Source of the DNA: Stutzerimonas kunmingensis
Lineage (GTDB): Bacteria > Pseudomonadota > Gammaproteobacteria > Pseudomonadales > Pseudomonadaceae
Length of the DNA stretch: 64,000 bases
Assembly: GCF_021432085.1 (NCBI RefSeq)
Contig: NZ_CP090366.1
Location: 3,286,001 to 3,350,000, forward strand
Reading direction: 5' to 3'
A model generated the notes under the pieces. It was not told the origin of the DNA, ran no database searches, and saw only the letters and a list, made by a program, of their open reading frames with translations. Below are positions 46,420 to 57,230 of this stretch, piece by piece. Within the stretch, counting starts at the first letter, position 1. Every line of letters begins with the position of its first letter. Both the position numbers and the translations under genes were made by a program.

Positions 46420-47019
46420 ATGTTAAAGATCGTCCATGTCCTGGCGGGTGTCATTGCCCTGCTGCTGTCCTTTGTTCCAAGCCTGCGCGGCGCAATGCCA
46501 CTACTGCTGCAACCCGACGCCTTGTGCCTGCTGATGCTTGGCCTGCTGAACGTTCAATTCGCCCCATCTGCCCAGTTGATCGACAGCCGCACTCGGCCAG
46601 TCATAATCGCTGCGTCAGCGCTGCTACTCCTGTCTATCGCACTGCAGGCCGTCATCGTACTTGTAGCTTTGCCACAGATCGCCGGCCAGCCCGCAACACT
46701 CGCCAGCCTGCTGCTCGCCCTTGTGGCCGTGCTGCTGCACCTCGCCACGCCACGCGGCCTGAGCAAGCAGGCAAAACCGGCTCGCACAAACACCCGCGCG
46801 CCATCGGCAGTAGGGCGCGAGGCAGGCACCGTGAAATGGTTCAACACATCCAAGGGGTTCGGATTCATTTCCCGGGACAGCGGAGATGACGTATTCGTCC
46901 ACTTTCGCGCCATCCGCGGCGAAGGGCACCGCATCCTGGTCGAGGGCCAGCGCGTGGAGTTCACCATCATGATGCGGGACAAGGGACTGCAGGCCGAAGA
47001 CGTCGTCCCGATCGAGTAG
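46420..47019 (+). CDS. Membrane-anchored cold-shock-domain protein
   Basis: This 199-residue protein has about four hydrophobic segments in the first 115 residues ([68 protein letters not shown]). A basic Pro/Ala/Arg linker follows, then a complete cold-shock domain (about residues 136-199) with RNP1 KGFGFISR and RNP2 VFVHFRAI. The CSD should bind single-stranded RNA or DNA on the cytoplasmic side of the membrane. An orthologue lies beside dps in P. aeruginosa. The ATG at 46420 has a weak site; an in-frame GTG at 46405 is possible. Confidence 0.85.
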   Translation: MLKIVHVLAGVIALLLSFVPSLRGAMPLLLQPDALCLLMLGLLNVQFAPSAQLIDSRTRPVIIAASALLLLSIALQAVIVLVALPQIAGQPATLASLLLALVAVLLHLATPRGLSKQAKPARTNTRAPSAVGREAGTVKWFNTSKGFGFISRDSGDDVFVHFRAIRGEGHRILVEGQRVEFTIMMRDKGLQAEDVVPIE

Positions 47020-47038
47020 GACGACCGAGCAAGCTGCC

Positions 47039-47068
47039 ACGGGGCGAAGTCACCACGCCGCCCCGTTT
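47039..47068 (+). terminator. Terminator after the cold-shock-domain gene
   Basis: ACGGGGCG and CGCCCCGT pair around a 12-base loop and end in TTT. It lies between convergent genes. Confidence 0.55.
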
Positions 47069-47074
47069 CACAAT

Positions 47075-47287
47075 TCAATAATGCGGTGGAGGCGCCTCGT
47101 CCTCACCAGCGTCCATTGGAACCTGCATTTCCTCCTGACGTTTTGCCAGTGCGCGCAGCTGAAGCTGCAGACGCTCCATGATCCTCTGTTGCTCGACGAG
47201 CACATCGTTCAGCGTCTGGATCGTATCGTCCTGAAACGCCAGACGCGTTTCCAGATCCATCACTCTCGATTCAAGGTCCATAGTCAT
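47075..47287 (-). CDS. slyX: SlyX family protein
   Basis: This 70-residue coiled-coil protein ([40 protein letters not shown]) ends in a Pro-rich PPPHY tail typical of SlyX. Its function is unknown. The ATG overlaps the stop of the HIT-protein gene (ATGA at 47284-47287), so the two are translationally coupled. Confidence 0.92.
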   Translation of the reverse strand: MTMDLESRVMDLETRLAFQDDTIQTLNDVLVEQQRIMERLQLQLRALAKRQEEMQVPMDAGEDEAPPPHY

Positions 47288-47706
47288 ACTCCAAAACGAA
47301 AGTGATCGGTCAGCACCAACTTTAGCTTGTCCCTGATGGCTGCCACCTGCTCGTCACTGTAAGGCTTCGCCGGATGCCTGCCCCACACCGGCGCTGGCCA
47401 GGCAGCATCATCGCGTCGCCGCGCAATGACATGCATATGCAGCTGCCCGACGACATTACCAAGCGTGGCGACATTCATCTTGTCGGCGCCGAAGGTGTCC
47501 TTGACGGTCTCGGCCAGCGCAGTGGCCTCCTTCCACAGCGCCAGCTGATCAGCCGCATCCAGCTGAAACAACTCACTAATCTCATCGCGACGCGGCACCA
47601 GAATGAACCAGGGATACTGGGCGTCGTTCATCAACAGCAACCGGCAGAGCGGGAAGTCACCAAGCAGCAACGTGTCCTGCTCCAGACGTGAATCAAGTAC
47701 AAACAT
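47284..47706 (-). CDS. HIT domain protein, QHH variant
   Basis: This 140-residue protein of the histidine-triad superfamily carries QLHMHVI in place of the canonical H-x-H-x-H-x-x. The first histidine is Gln, while the nucleophile and its neighbour are kept. Such proteins hydrolyse nucleoside phosphoramidates or dinucleotide phosphates. The start [12 protein letters not shown] at 47706 follows GGGGAG; the longer frame from 47895 is not supported. It is the first gene of the HIT-slyX pair. Confidence 0.88.
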   Translation of the reverse strand: MFVLDSRLEQDTLLLGDFPLCRLLLMNDAQYPWFILVPRRDEISELFQLDAADQLALWKEATALAETVKDTFGADKMNVATLGNVVGQLHMHVIARRRDDAAWPAPVWGRHPAKPYSDEQVAAIRDKLKLVLTDHFRFGV

Positions 47707-48139
47707 AAGACTCCCCTTGCGAAGCAAACCCCGCGCGAATGCGCCGTAGGAAACAGGTAAAAAGGATACCTCAGACATCCCAGACGACAACCTGGCAAGC
47801 GCGCACAAGATTGGTGCCTGACCTGAGAAAACGCGCCGCCTTTCAGTGCAATGCGGCCCCAATATTTCTCCGCAACGCCCGATTAGCTCGATCATGAATT
47901 CTGAGTACGATTCTTGCTAGACGAACTATGCGAACGCTAGGGGCGGCTTCAAAACACCGCAATCAGCGTCACACAGCATGCTCTAGCGCTGCACTAGAGC
48001 TAAACAGTACATTCTCTGGATGGCTTTTCGCGAGAGCAGCCAAAATTGGCTTAAGCCTGATGCGGGACTAAGAAGTTGCACCCTTTCCGCCCATGCGCGG
48101 CAAGGTAAGCACCATTTTTAAACCAAAGGAGCAATCACA
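47707..48139. other. Intergenic region upstream of the oprD-family gene
   Basis: No gene is seen in these 430 bases. The region contains the inverted repeat at 47980-48000 listed separately. It ends with a strong AAAGGAG ribosome-binding site (about 48126-48132) for the porin. The leader between the inverted repeat and the start is about 140 bases. Confidence 0.6.
47980..48000. repeat. Perfect 7-base inverted repeat upstream of the porin gene
   Basis: GCTCTAG and CTAGAGC flank a 7-base centre (CGCTGCA), 140 bases before the porin ATG. It is a plausible operator for a regulator that controls the porin. The DNA after it lacks a T run. Confidence 0.4.
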
Positions 48140-49434
48140 ATGAAAGTGATGAAGTGGAGCATAATCGCCCTGGCCGTATCGGCGGGCACCTCCCAGATGG
48201 CGTTGGCCAGCCAGCAGTCGGAGTCCAAGGGATTCGTCGAAGATGCGAGCCTAGATCTGTTGCTGCGCAACACTTACTACAACCGTGATTACAAGGATGG
48301 TGCCGACGACGTACGGAGCTGGGGCCAGGGCTTTATCACTACCTTCGAGTCCGGTTTCACCCAAGGCACCATCGGAGTAGGCGTCGACGCCTATGGCCTG
48401 CTGGGCGTTCGCCTTGATGGCGGCCAGGGCTATAGTTATACCGCCATGTTCGAGCGTGACTCCAACAACGAGCCGGAACGCGACCTTTCCCAGGCCGGCG
48501 CAGCTATCAAAGCCCAGTTCTCCAACACCGTGATCAAGTACGGCAACCAGATGCCGATGATGCCGGTGCTCGCCTATGACGACTCGCGCCTGCTGCCAGA
48601 GTCGTTTACTGGCACCTTGATCACCAGCAATGAGATCGAAGGCCTCGAGCTGAATGCCGGTCGCTTCACCGCAGATAGCTCCATGCCATCTTCCAGCCGC
48701 GATGACGTAGGCCTGAAGAGCATTGATGTCGTAGGCGGTACCTATGCATTCAACGAGAACCTGAGCGCGTCGCTTTACTACGCAGACAACGAAGATGTTG
48801 CCAAGAAGAAGTACGCTAACGTCAATTACGTTATGCCCTTTAGTGACGACCAGTCGCTGAGCTTTGACTTCAATATCTACCGTTCCGATTATGACAAGGA
48901 CTATGTCCAAGCTGCGGACACCACTTTCAACAACGACGGTTCGGTTGATGAGCTTGGCGCACGCGAGTCACACGACAACACCATTTGGAGCCTTGCAGCC
49001 AAGTATTCTGTCGGTGCGCATGCGTTTATCCTCGCTCACCAGCGCGTTAGTGGTGACCGCGGTTACGACTACGACATCGGCGACGGCGGCAGCTCCATTT
49101 GGGTAGCTAACTCCTACTACTCCGACTTCAACTCCAAGGACGAGCGTTCCTGGCAGGCGAGCTATGAGCTGGACTTCGGCGGTTACGGCGTTCCCGGCCT
49201 GTTCTGGAAATCGCTTATGTCTACGGCGACAACGTAGACACCGGCACTGGCGAAGGTAAGGAACGCGAGTTCTTCAACCAGGTCCAGTACGTCGTACAGA
49301 GCGGCCCGGCAAAAGATCTGTCGCTGAAGCTACGCAACTCGATCTACCGTTCCAACAGCGACATGCGTGACTACTACAGCCCGGACCTGAACGAGATCCG
49401 TGCATTCATCGAATACCCGCTGAGCATCCTGTAA
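48140..49434 (+). pseudogene. OprD-family outer membrane porin, single-base frameshift near the 3' end
   Basis: The frame from 48140 encodes a signal peptide (MKVMKWSIIALAVSAGTSQMALA) and about 340 residues of an OprD-family substrate-specific porin, including the GFVEDASLDLLLRNTYYNRD start. It then runs out of the family frame at about 49207 (GVPGLFW, then KSLMSTATT and stop at 49237). The next frame continues seamlessly from EIAYVYGDNVDTG at 49207 to RAFIEYPLSIL and TAA at 49434, giving the correct barrel C terminus. Adding one G (TGGGAA for TGGAAA) would restore the full frame. It is either a real loss-of-function mutation or a sequencing error. The locus, between slyX/HIT and proS, matches oprD in P. 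aeruginosa. Confidence 0.88.
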
Positions 49435-49465
49435 CCCAGGCGCTCGGACCATTCGATGCAAACGG

Positions 49466-49494
49466 AGCCCGGCGAAAGCCGGGCTCTTTCGTTT
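49466..49494 (+). terminator. Terminator after the porin gene
   Basis: A perfect AGCCCGGC/GCCGGGCT stem with a GAAA tetraloop is followed by CTTTCGTTT. Confidence 0.88.
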
Positions 49495-49596
49495 CGCCGC
49501 ACATCCAGCGCGGCGCCCCGTCCTGTACGCCGCAATGCGCGCGCCGTACAATGCCGAGCCAAATTCCAGCCTCTTCTGCAAGGACACAACGGCCAC

Positions 49597-51312
49597 ATGC
49601 GCACCAGTCAGTTCCTGCTCTCGACCCTCAAAGAAACCCCATCCGATGCAGTGGTCATCAGTCACCAACTGATGCTGCGTGCCGGGATGATTCGCAAGCT
49701 GGCGTCCGGTCTCTACACCTGGATGCCGATGGGGCTGCGTGCGCTGCGAAAGGCCGAGGCCATCGTTCGCGAGGAAATGAACAAGGCAGGCGCCCTGGAA
49801 GTACTGATGCCGGCCATTCAGCCAGCCGAGCTCTGGCAGGAGTCCGGCCGCTGGGAGCAGTACGGCCCGGAGCTGCTGCGTCTGAAGGACCGCCACGATC
49901 GCGAATTCTGTGTCGGCCCGACCCACGAAGAGGTCATCACCGACCTGGCACGCAACGAGCTTCACAGCTACAAGCAGCTGCCGATCAACTTCTATCAGAT
50001 CCAGACCAAGTTCCGCGACGAAATCCGTCCGCGCTTCGGCCTCATGCGCGGCCGCGAGTTCCTGATGAAGGACGCCTACTCCTTCCACCTGTCCCAGGAA
50101 TCGCTGCAGGAAACCTACGACCGCATGCACGAGGCGTACTGCAATGTTTTCACTCGCCTCGGGCTCGACTTCCGTCCGGTGCAAGCCGACACCGGCTCCA
50201 TCGGCGGAACCGGCTCGCACGAGTTCCACGTACTGGCCGAGTCTGGCGAAGACGACATCGCGTTCAGCGACACCTCCGACTACGCCGCCAACATCGAGAA
50301 GGCCGAAGCCATTCCGCGCGAAACCGATCGTGCGGCACCAAGCGAAGAAATGCGCCTGGTAGACACACCGAATGCCAAGACGATCATCGAACTCGTCGAG
50401 CAGTTCGGCCTCGCCATCGAGAGAACGGTAAAAACGCTGGTCGTTCATGGCGTCGAAGAAGGCCAACTGATCGCCCTCATCGTACGCGGCGACCACGAAC
50501 TCAACGAGATCAAGGCCGCCAACCTGAAGCAGGTTGCCAGCCCGCTGGTATTCGCCTCGGAAGCGGAAATCCGTACTGCCATTGGCGCGGGTCCCGGCTC
50601 GCTGGGCCCACTGAACCTGACGATTCCCTGTGTGATCGACCGTTCTGTCGCGCTGATGAGCGATTTTGGTGCCGGCGCCAACGTCGACGACAAGCACTAC
50701 TTCGGCCTGAACTGGGAGCGGGACCTGCCGCTACCGCAGATCGCCGATCTGCGTAATGTGGTTGCCGGTGATCCGAGCCCGGACGGACAGGGGAATCTGG
50801 TAATCAAACGCGGTATCGAGGTCGGCCATATCTTCCAGCTGGGCACCAAGTACAGCGAGGCTATGAATTGCCGGGTGATGGGTGAGAACGGCAAACCGGC
50901 CACTCTGATCATGGGCTGCTACGGCATCGGCGTATCCCGCGTGGTTGCCGCGGCGATCGAGCAGAACTACGACGACCGCGGCATTCTCTGGCCAGACGCG
51001 CTCGCGCCTTTCCAGATCGCCCTGGTACCGATGAAGTACGAAAATGAAGCGGTTCGCGAGGCTACCGACCGACTCTACGCCGAACTCACGGCAGCAGGTT
51101 ACGAAGTGCTGCTCGATGACCGTGACAAAAAGACCAGCCCCGGCGTCAAATTCGCCGACATGGAGCTGATCGGCATCCCGCACCGCATTGTCATCAGTGA
51201 TCGCGGGCTGGCCGACGGCACCCTGGAGTACAAGCACCGCCGCGACGCGCAGCCTCAGCCAGTCGCGACTGCTGACATCCTGTCCTTCATCAACTTGCGT
51301 GCTCATCGCTGA
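49597..51312 (+). CDS. proS: Prolyl-tRNA synthetase (bacterial type)
   Basis: This 571-residue class II synthetase carries motif 2 ([26 protein letters not shown]), the bacterial INS editing domain inserted at about residues 225-405 (with GPGSLGP and [13 protein letters not shown]), motif 3 ([17 protein letters not shown]) and a C-terminal anticodon-binding domain. The INS domain removes Ala-tRNA-Pro. The start at 49597 gives the family N terminus [18 protein letters not shown]; the frame is open 47 codons earlier without support. Confidence 0.97.
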   Translation: MRTSQFLLSTLKETPSDAVVISHQLMLRAGMIRKLASGLYTWMPMGLRALRKAEAIVREEMNKAGALEVLMPAIQPAELWQESGRWEQYGPELLRLKDRHDREFCVGPTHEEVITDLARNELHSYKQLPINFYQIQTKFRDEIRPRFGLMRGREFLMKDAYSFHLSQESLQETYDRMHEAYCNVFTRLGLDFRPVQADTGSIGGTGSHEFHVLAESGEDDIAFSDTSDYAANIEKAEAIPRETDRAAPSEEMRLVDTPNAKTIIELVEQFGLAIERTVKTLVVHGVEEGQLIALIVRGDHELNEIKAANLKQVASPLVFASEAEIRTAIGAGPGSLGPLNLTIPCVIDRSVALMSDFGAGANVDDKHYFGLNWERDLPLPQIADLRNVVAGDPSPDGQGNLVIKRGIEVGHIFQLGTKYSEAMNCRVMGENGKPATLIMGCYGIGVSRVVAAAIEQNYDDRGILWPDALAPFQIALVPMKYENEAVREATDRLYAELTAAGYEVLLDDRDKKTSPGVKFADMELIGIPHRIVISDRGLADGTLEYKHRRDAQPQPVATADILSFINLRAHR

Positions 51313-51321
51313 TCGGAAATC

Positions 51322-52254
51322 ATGCTCAACCGACGTTTTGTCGTTTCAACCAGCGCCGCGCTTTGCGCGGCGTTGCTCCTTGGCGGCTGCGCCAATCACT
51401 TGCCGCAGCGCAGCGAGCACGAGGCGCGTGTCGAGCGCAAACTGCTCGACCACAGCCTGCGCATCGAACTCGGTGAACCCCAGGTGCTCGAACTGCCGCA
51501 GCGGCGTATCCGAGTGCAAGAGCAGATGACATTCGAAGTCACCGATTTCGAAGTAACCCGCCGTTACGATCGCTATACGCCTTACCAGCCCTGGCGAGAG
51601 CTGTACGAGATTCCGCTGGGCGTCGTCGCAGTGGTCGCCGGCGTAGGCGCAAACGTGCTCAACGTGGTGATGCTAGGCAACATGCCAGAGAGCGCGACTC
51701 GCGACTGGATCAGCTACGGCTTCGCCGGCATCAACCCGTTCATGAACGCCGAGTCCAATGGCCGCTCGCAGCAGAACCTGGCCAGCCTCGACGAGCAACG
51801 CCGGGATGCGCGGCTCGAGTACACCAGCCTGCCTTGGGCGGAGCGTCCGGTGCTCGTCAGCGCCGGTCCGCACACTCACGAGCTGTCGACCGATCGTCAC
51901 GGCGTCTTGCGCCTGAATCTTCTCGACGGGCCGTTCGCTGATCAGGACGTCACGCAGATCGGCAAGTTGCAGCTGTCGGTTGAGGATGAACAGGATGGCA
52001 CCCGGGCAGAGGCCACGCTGCTTGTAAGCCACAAGCTGCGCGGCAAGCTGCAAGAAGCTCACGACCTGATCTTCGATGACCTGGAAGGCGACGACGTCGC
52101 GCAATGGGTGCATCGCGTCCGGCGCCTGTCCGAACTTGGTCTGGAAGAAGAAGCCAGCGAACTGGAGCAGAGCCTGATAGAGCTGACGCGCAACGACCCC
52201 GAGCTGCAACAGCACTTTCTGCAAAGTCTGATCGAAGGCAGCAACGGAAACTGA
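51322..52254 (+). CDS. Predicted lipoprotein of unknown function, 310 aa
   Basis: The signal peptide ends in the lipobox LLLGGC. An N-terminal beta-rich part follows, then a hydrophobic stretch (about 93-117, IPLGVVAVVAGVGANVLNVVMLG), and a C-terminal helical region with SELGLEEEASELEQSLIEL. It lies 9 bases after proS and 5 bases before the transglycosylase gene, so all three are probably co-transcribed. I recognise it only as a conserved Pseudomonas lipoprotein. Confidence 0.8.
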   Translation: MLNRRFVVSTSAALCAALLLGGCANHLPQRSEHEARVERKLLDHSLRIELGEPQVLELPQRRIRVQEQMTFEVTDFEVTRRYDRYTPYQPWRELYEIPLGVVAVVAGVGANVLNVVMLGNMPESATRDWISYGFAGINPFMNAESNGRSQQNLASLDEQRRDARLEYTSLPWAERPVLVSAGPHTHELSTDRHGVLRLNLLDGPFADQDVTQIGKLQLSVEDEQDGTRAEATLLVSHKLRGKLQEAHDLIFDDLEGDDVAQWVHRVRRLSELGLEEEASELEQSLIELTRNDPELQQHFLQSLIEGSNGN

Positions 52255-52259
52255 AACCG

Positions 52260-52832
52260 ATGAAGACGCCTGCTCTTCTTCTCGCATTGCTGCTGGTGAG
52301 CGCCCTGCCGGCAGCAGCCAATATCCGTCAAGCGCCCGAACCCGAACTCCGCGACCTCATGCAGAGGACAGTCGCTGAGGCGGACAGCTTTCAGGATCGC
52401 TTCGATGCAGAGGTCTGGCTGGTCGACATGTCCGGCCGACTCAAGCGCTACATCCCCGATGCCGAAGAGCGGCTGTCGCTGCTCCGACTGGTGCATCGCG
52501 AGGCGAGCAAGGCGGGCCTGAAGCCGGAACTGGTGCTGGCGCTGATCCATGCCGAAAGCCTATTCGACCGATTTGCAATCTCCAGCGTTGGCGCGCAGGG
52601 CATGATGCAGGTGATGCCATTCTGGAAAGCGGAACTGGGTCGACCACAAGACAACCTCACCGACAACGCCACCAATCTTCGCTATGGCTGCACCATCCTC
52701 AGCTATTACCTGAACAAGGAAAATGGCGACATCAACCGGGCGCTCGCGCGCTACAACGGCAGCCTCGGGCAGAATCGCTATCCGGTCAAGGTGATCGGCT
52801 TCTGGCAGGATTTCTGGTACGTCAAACCCTGA
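52260..52832 (+). CDS. Lytic transglycosylase (SLT domain)
   Basis: This 190-residue exported protein has a signal peptide ending near SALPAAA. The SLT fold carries catalytic Glu99 in LALIHAESLFDRFAISSVGAQGMMQVMP and a Tyr/Asn motif ARYNGSLGQNRYP. It cleaves peptidoglycan glycan strands to 1,6-anhydro products. The ATG at 52260 is 5 bases after the upstream stop and has a poor ribosome-binding site, suggesting translational coupling. Confidence 0.9.
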   Translation: MKTPALLLALLLVSALPAAANIRQAPEPELRDLMQRTVAEADSFQDRFDAEVWLVDMSGRLKRYIPDAEERLSLLRLVHREASKAGLKPELVLALIHAESLFDRFAISSVGAQGMMQVMPFWKAELGRPQDNLTDNATNLRYGCTILSYYLNKENGDINRALARYNGSLGQNRYPVKVIGFWQDFWYVKP

Positions 52833-52845
52833 GTCACCAGGCGGG

Positions 52846-53304
52846 CTACTCGCCCTTCAGCCGCGCCAGATGCACAAGGATGCCCTCGGCAGTCTGTTCG
52901 CCAACCAGGCGCTCGCGCACCTTCCCCTGGTCGTCAACCAGATAGGTCACCGGCAGCACCTCGCTACGCGGCAATTGCAGACGCTCGGCGGGATCATCAC
53001 TGAGCACACGGAAGTCGATACCCAGCGCCTTGGCGGCCTGAGCGAGCTCTTCGCCGCGCAACTCGTCGAAATTCACACCCAACACTGCCAGTCCCTGCTC
53101 GGTTTCGGCCAAGGCGTTCAGCTCCGGAATCTCGGTGCGGCAGGGACCGCACCATTCGGCCCAGTAATTGATCAGCAGCCACTGCCCCTGCAGCTGTGCC
53201 GCAGTCACTTCACGCCCGTGCTGGTCGATCCCCCAATCCTTTTCGCAGGCAGACAGGAACAGGCAGCTCAGCAGGAGCAGCAACGAGGCGATCGGTTTGG
53301 TCAT
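52846..53304 (-). CDS. Thioredoxin-like lipoprotein (TlpA/DsbE-type)
   Basis: This 152-residue protein has lipobox FLSAC (Cys20) and a thioredoxin fold with the redox motif WCGPC (Cys52, Cys55) and the cis-proline segment EVLPVTYLVD. As a periplasmic membrane-attached thiol-disulfide protein it probably reduces exported partners. An ATG at 53313 is also in frame, but the AGGA site abuts it. The ATG at 53304, with 9-base spacing, is preferred. It converges with the transglycosylase gene. Confidence 0.88.
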   Translation of the reverse strand: MTKPIASLLLLLSCLFLSACEKDWGIDQHGREVTAAQLQGQWLLINYWAEWCGPCRTEIPELNALAETEQGLAVLGVNFDELRGEELAQAAKALGIDFRVLSDDPAERLQLPRSEVLPVTYLVDDQGKVRERLVGEQTAEGILVHLARLKGE

Positions 53305-53529
53305 GGTGCTCATTCCTTAACGTATACGGCCGAGGATACCGCTGCGTTGCAGTCAAGGCACGCCTGGGACGACCCGATCCTGACGCAGACCGTGGCGGCG
53401 CCAAGTAACCGTCGCGCTTTTCGCCGTTATGCGAGTCCGATCACGCGCGGCGGCGCTCAAGTGCACAGTTTTGTCGGACCTGCACTGCCTATAATTCCGC
53501 ACCCACCACCGTATGCCAGTAGCGAAGCC

Positions 53530-53922
53530 ATGTCCCAACTCCACGACAAACTGATCGGCACCGTACCCTCACGCATCGTCGAGCAAGCCGCCATCGCCCT
53601 CACTACCTATGACGGGCGCGTAGCTGAATTCAATGTCGCCAGCTGGTTGCAGCTGCAGGGACACGCAGGGCTCATGGTGTCTCTCGTCGCCAAATATCGC
53701 GATGGACAGCAGCAGCGAGAAGCGATCATTGATCACGGACGCACCGATGGCGCAGGCAAGATTCTGCTGTCCGGCGTCGCGCGGCTACCGGTCCGACACA
53801 AGATCGAGGAGCTGCAGATTCACCTGCGTCCTGCCGCCACGGTAGCTGCAATCACCGTCGAAGAGCTGTTCGCTCACCCGGTCGAGCCCGTAGCCGCCGA
53901 AATGAAAGCCGTCCAGGCCTGA
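53530..53922 (+). CDS. Conserved hypothetical protein, 130 aa
   Basis: This protein starts MSQLHDKLIGTVPSRIVEQAAIAL. It has predicted beta strands in the middle (LMVSLVAKYRDGQQQREAIIDHGRTDGAGKILLSGVARLPV) and ends in an Ala/Val-rich tail. No signal peptide, membrane helix or enzyme motif is apparent. The frame is open far upstream (to 52870), but that part is antisense to the thioredoxin gene. A homologue lies at the same place in P. aeruginosa; function unknown. Confidence 0.75.
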   Translation: MSQLHDKLIGTVPSRIVEQAAIALTTYDGRVAEFNVASWLQLQGHAGLMVSLVAKYRDGQQQREAIIDHGRTDGAGKILLSGVARLPVRHKIEELQIHLRPAATVAAITVEELFAHPVEPVAAEMKAVQA

Positions 53923-53923
53923 T

Positions 53924-54121
53924 TCAGCCGCTGACCTTTTTCGGCTCCAACTGCTTGCTTGCCAAAGCGGCGTGCGGCGCGTCGGTTGGAGCATCATCCC
54001 TGACGACCAGCGATTCCGGCCATTGCCTAAAGCGAAGACCGGTAAGGCGGTTCAATGCCTCGAGCGCCGCGTCTGGCGCCCTCTGGTGCAAATACAGAAT
54101 GGTGCTGCGCTTGCCGTCCAT
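53924..54121 (-). CDS. Small hypothetical protein, 65 aa
   Basis: This short frame (MDGKRSTILYLHQRAPDAALEALNRLTGLRFRQWPESLVVRDD) is preceded by a good AGGGGAAG site 5 bases before the ATG. Its stop is adjacent to that of the convergent 130-residue gene, as expected for a real gene. The first 43 residues look folded, while the last 20 are Ala/Pro/Lys-rich. No function is recognised. Confidence 0.6.
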   Translation of the reverse strand: MDGKRSTILYLHQRAPDAALEALNRLTGLRFRQWPESLVVRDDAPTDAPHAALASKQLEPKKVSG

Positions 54122-54259
54122 TACGTCTTCCCCTCAACTACTCCGAGCCATAGCCAGAAGCGTGCCATCACCTCGAAAACGCCGTCATGGCCTGTACGTA
54201 CGCATCTGATCGCTCGAACAACCTGCCACCGAGCGCAGCGCCTCCACGTAAACACTCCC

Positions 54260-55492
54260 TTACTGACGATTTTTGTCACCGCCCGATTGCAACCAGTCGG
54301 CCAGGCTGCCACTGAACAGGCTGGCCTGTTCCTGCTGCAGTAGCTCCAGTGACTGGCGCAAAGTCGGATACCAGGGTTCGTTCAGCTGCTCGGGCAACGT
54401 TACGCGCGCTGACAGTGGCCACGGGTTGCAGCGCAATAGTTTATCCAGACTGTAGTGATTCAGATCTCGACAAAGCACCCAGCCCCCGGAACCCGTCCGA
54501 CAGACCAGCTGTTCCTGTTCGAAGAAGCCGAGTATGTCGTCCCACTCATCCTCGGGAAGGCGCAGGCCGGCCCTGTGCAGATCACGCAGGCGCAGCTCCC
54601 GCCCCTCCTGCTGACGCTGGTGCAGGTTGCGCAGCAGCATCAGCATGACCAGCAGGCGTGGCAGCGGCCGACGGCGCCATTGCTGCGACGACGACAGGCC
54701 GCAGACCAGCTCGGCGCCGAACAGCACGATCATCCAGGACAGATAGACCCATAACAGAAACAGCGGGACAGCCGCGAAAGCGCCGTAGATCAGCTGATAG
54801 CTCGGGAAATAGCTGACGTACAGGCCGAACAGTTGCTTGGCCGCCTCGAACAACACTGCGGTGAATACACCGCCCACCAACGCATGCCGTAACGGGACAC
54901 GGGTATTGGGCACCGCGGCGTAGATCAGAGTGAAGGCCGCCACGCTGAGCAGCAATGGCATGACCTTGATCAGCGTGCCGACGCCAATGAGCGCGTACGG
55001 CCCCGAGATCAGCGAAAGCGAGGCGATGTAGGTACTGGTGGCAAACCCTGCGCCGAGCAGCAGCGGCCCGAGGCTGAGAATCGCCCAATACAGCAGAAAA
55101 CTGGACACCCCCCGTCGTGGCTGTCGTACGCGCCAAATGGTATTGAAGGCCTTCTCGATGGTCAGCAGCATCATCAACGCGGTAGCCATGAGAAACCCGA
55201 CCCCGAACCAGGTGAGTTGCCGCGCCTGGCTGGTGAACGCGAGCAGATATTCCTGGATGGTCGCGCCGGTGGACGGGATGAAATTGTTGAATATGTAGAA
55301 CTGGATCTGCTCGCCAACACCTTTGAAAGCGGGAATCGCCGACAGCATGGCGAACGTGACGGTCATCATCGGCACCACGGCGAACAGGGTGGTGTAGGTC
55401 AAGGCCGCCGCGCTATGCGGACCTTGATCGGACAAAAAGCGCCGAACCAGGAAGCGACCGAACTCGAGGGCATTGTCGATGCGCTGATGCAT
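54260..55492 (-). CDS. YihY/UPF0761 family inner membrane protein
   Basis: This 410-residue protein of the family once misnamed ribonuclease BN/BrkB has six helices in residues 25-265, with [14 protein letters not shown], the FNTIWRVR motif and [28 protein letters not shown] soluble winged-helix-like C-terminal extension runs from about 270 to 410. The family is sometimes proposed to transport or flip an unknown substrate. The ATG at 55492 follows AAGGAG. Confidence 0.9.
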   Translation of the reverse strand: MHQRIDNALEFGRFLVRRFLSDQGPHSAAALTYTTLFAVVPMMTVTFAMLSAIPAFKGVGEQIQFYIFNNFIPSTGATIQEYLLAFTSQARQLTWFGVGFLMATALMMLLTIEKAFNTIWRVRQPRRGVSSFLLYWAILSLGPLLLGAGFATSTYIASLSLISGPYALIGVGTLIKVMPLLLSVAAFTLIYAAVPNTRVPLRHALVGGVFTAVLFEAAKQLFGLYVSYFPSYQLIYGAFAAVPLFLLWVYLSWMIVLFGAELVCGLSSSQQWRRRPLPRLLVMLMLLRNLHQRQQEGRELRLRDLHRAGLRLPEDEWDDILGFFEQEQLVCRTGSGGWVLCRDLNHYSLDKLLRCNPWPLSARVTLPEQLNEPWYPTLRQSLELLQQEQASLFSGSLADWLQSGGDKNRQ

Positions 55493-55657
55493 CCCTTCTC
55501 CTTGTTACAGCTGCCTGGAGCCGTTGGCTCGACAGTGCTCATCGTCAAAAGACCCGGACAGACCGACAGCCCGCCCGGATCACACGCGCTGCACATTTCG
55601 GCGAGCGCCACGTTGGGGGTTAGAATGGCCACCTCATCCGGCGAGACGCAACCACAA

Positions 55658-57016
<1,359 letters not shown>

Positions 57017-57029
57017 GGGCAGCTGATCA

Positions 57030-57058
57030 CGGCGAAAACTGCTTCAATGTTTTCGCCG
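57030..57058. terminator. Hairpin after the wrbA/DUF2069 operon
   Basis: A perfect 9-base-pair stem CGGCGAAAA/TTTTCGCCG around an 11-base loop starts 13 bases after the stop. There is no T run beyond the stem, so termination is plausible but not certain. Confidence 0.5.
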
Positions 57059-57089
57059 ACGTCGCCTAGTGGCCTGTGCGGTGAGTTGG

Positions 57090-57222
57090 TTGAGGCAAGT
57101 TCGGATGAGCGTGGCTGCGAGACAAGACGCTGCGACGAGCCATAGCGGGGCTATGGTAAGGAACAGCAACGCAGTATCGGGGCCATGGGCGCCGAAATTG
57201 ACCAGCGGAACTTACCAAGCAG
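57090..57222. other. Unexplained intergenic sequence with a palindromic core
   Basis: Between the operon hairpin and hda lies about 130 bases without a credible gene. It contains CCATAGC-ggg-GCTATGG (57139-57155) as a perfect inverted repeat, flanked by GACGCTGCGACGAG and GGAACAGCAACGCAG. Its composition differs from a simple promoter region. I suspect a dispersed intergenic repeat, but no second copy occurs in this window. Confidence 0.4.
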
Positions 57223-57230
57223 GCCACAAG

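Noticed and set aside
49330-50697. 455-codon frame antisense to proS and the porin 3' end
   Set aside because: ProRS is complete on the plus strand; the antisense frame crosses two real genes and a terminator.
52870-53529. N-terminal extension of the 130-residue hypothetical protein to 350 residues
   Set aside because: The extra part is antisense to the thioredoxin lipoprotein gene and to its promoter; family-like sequence starts at the ATG at 53530.
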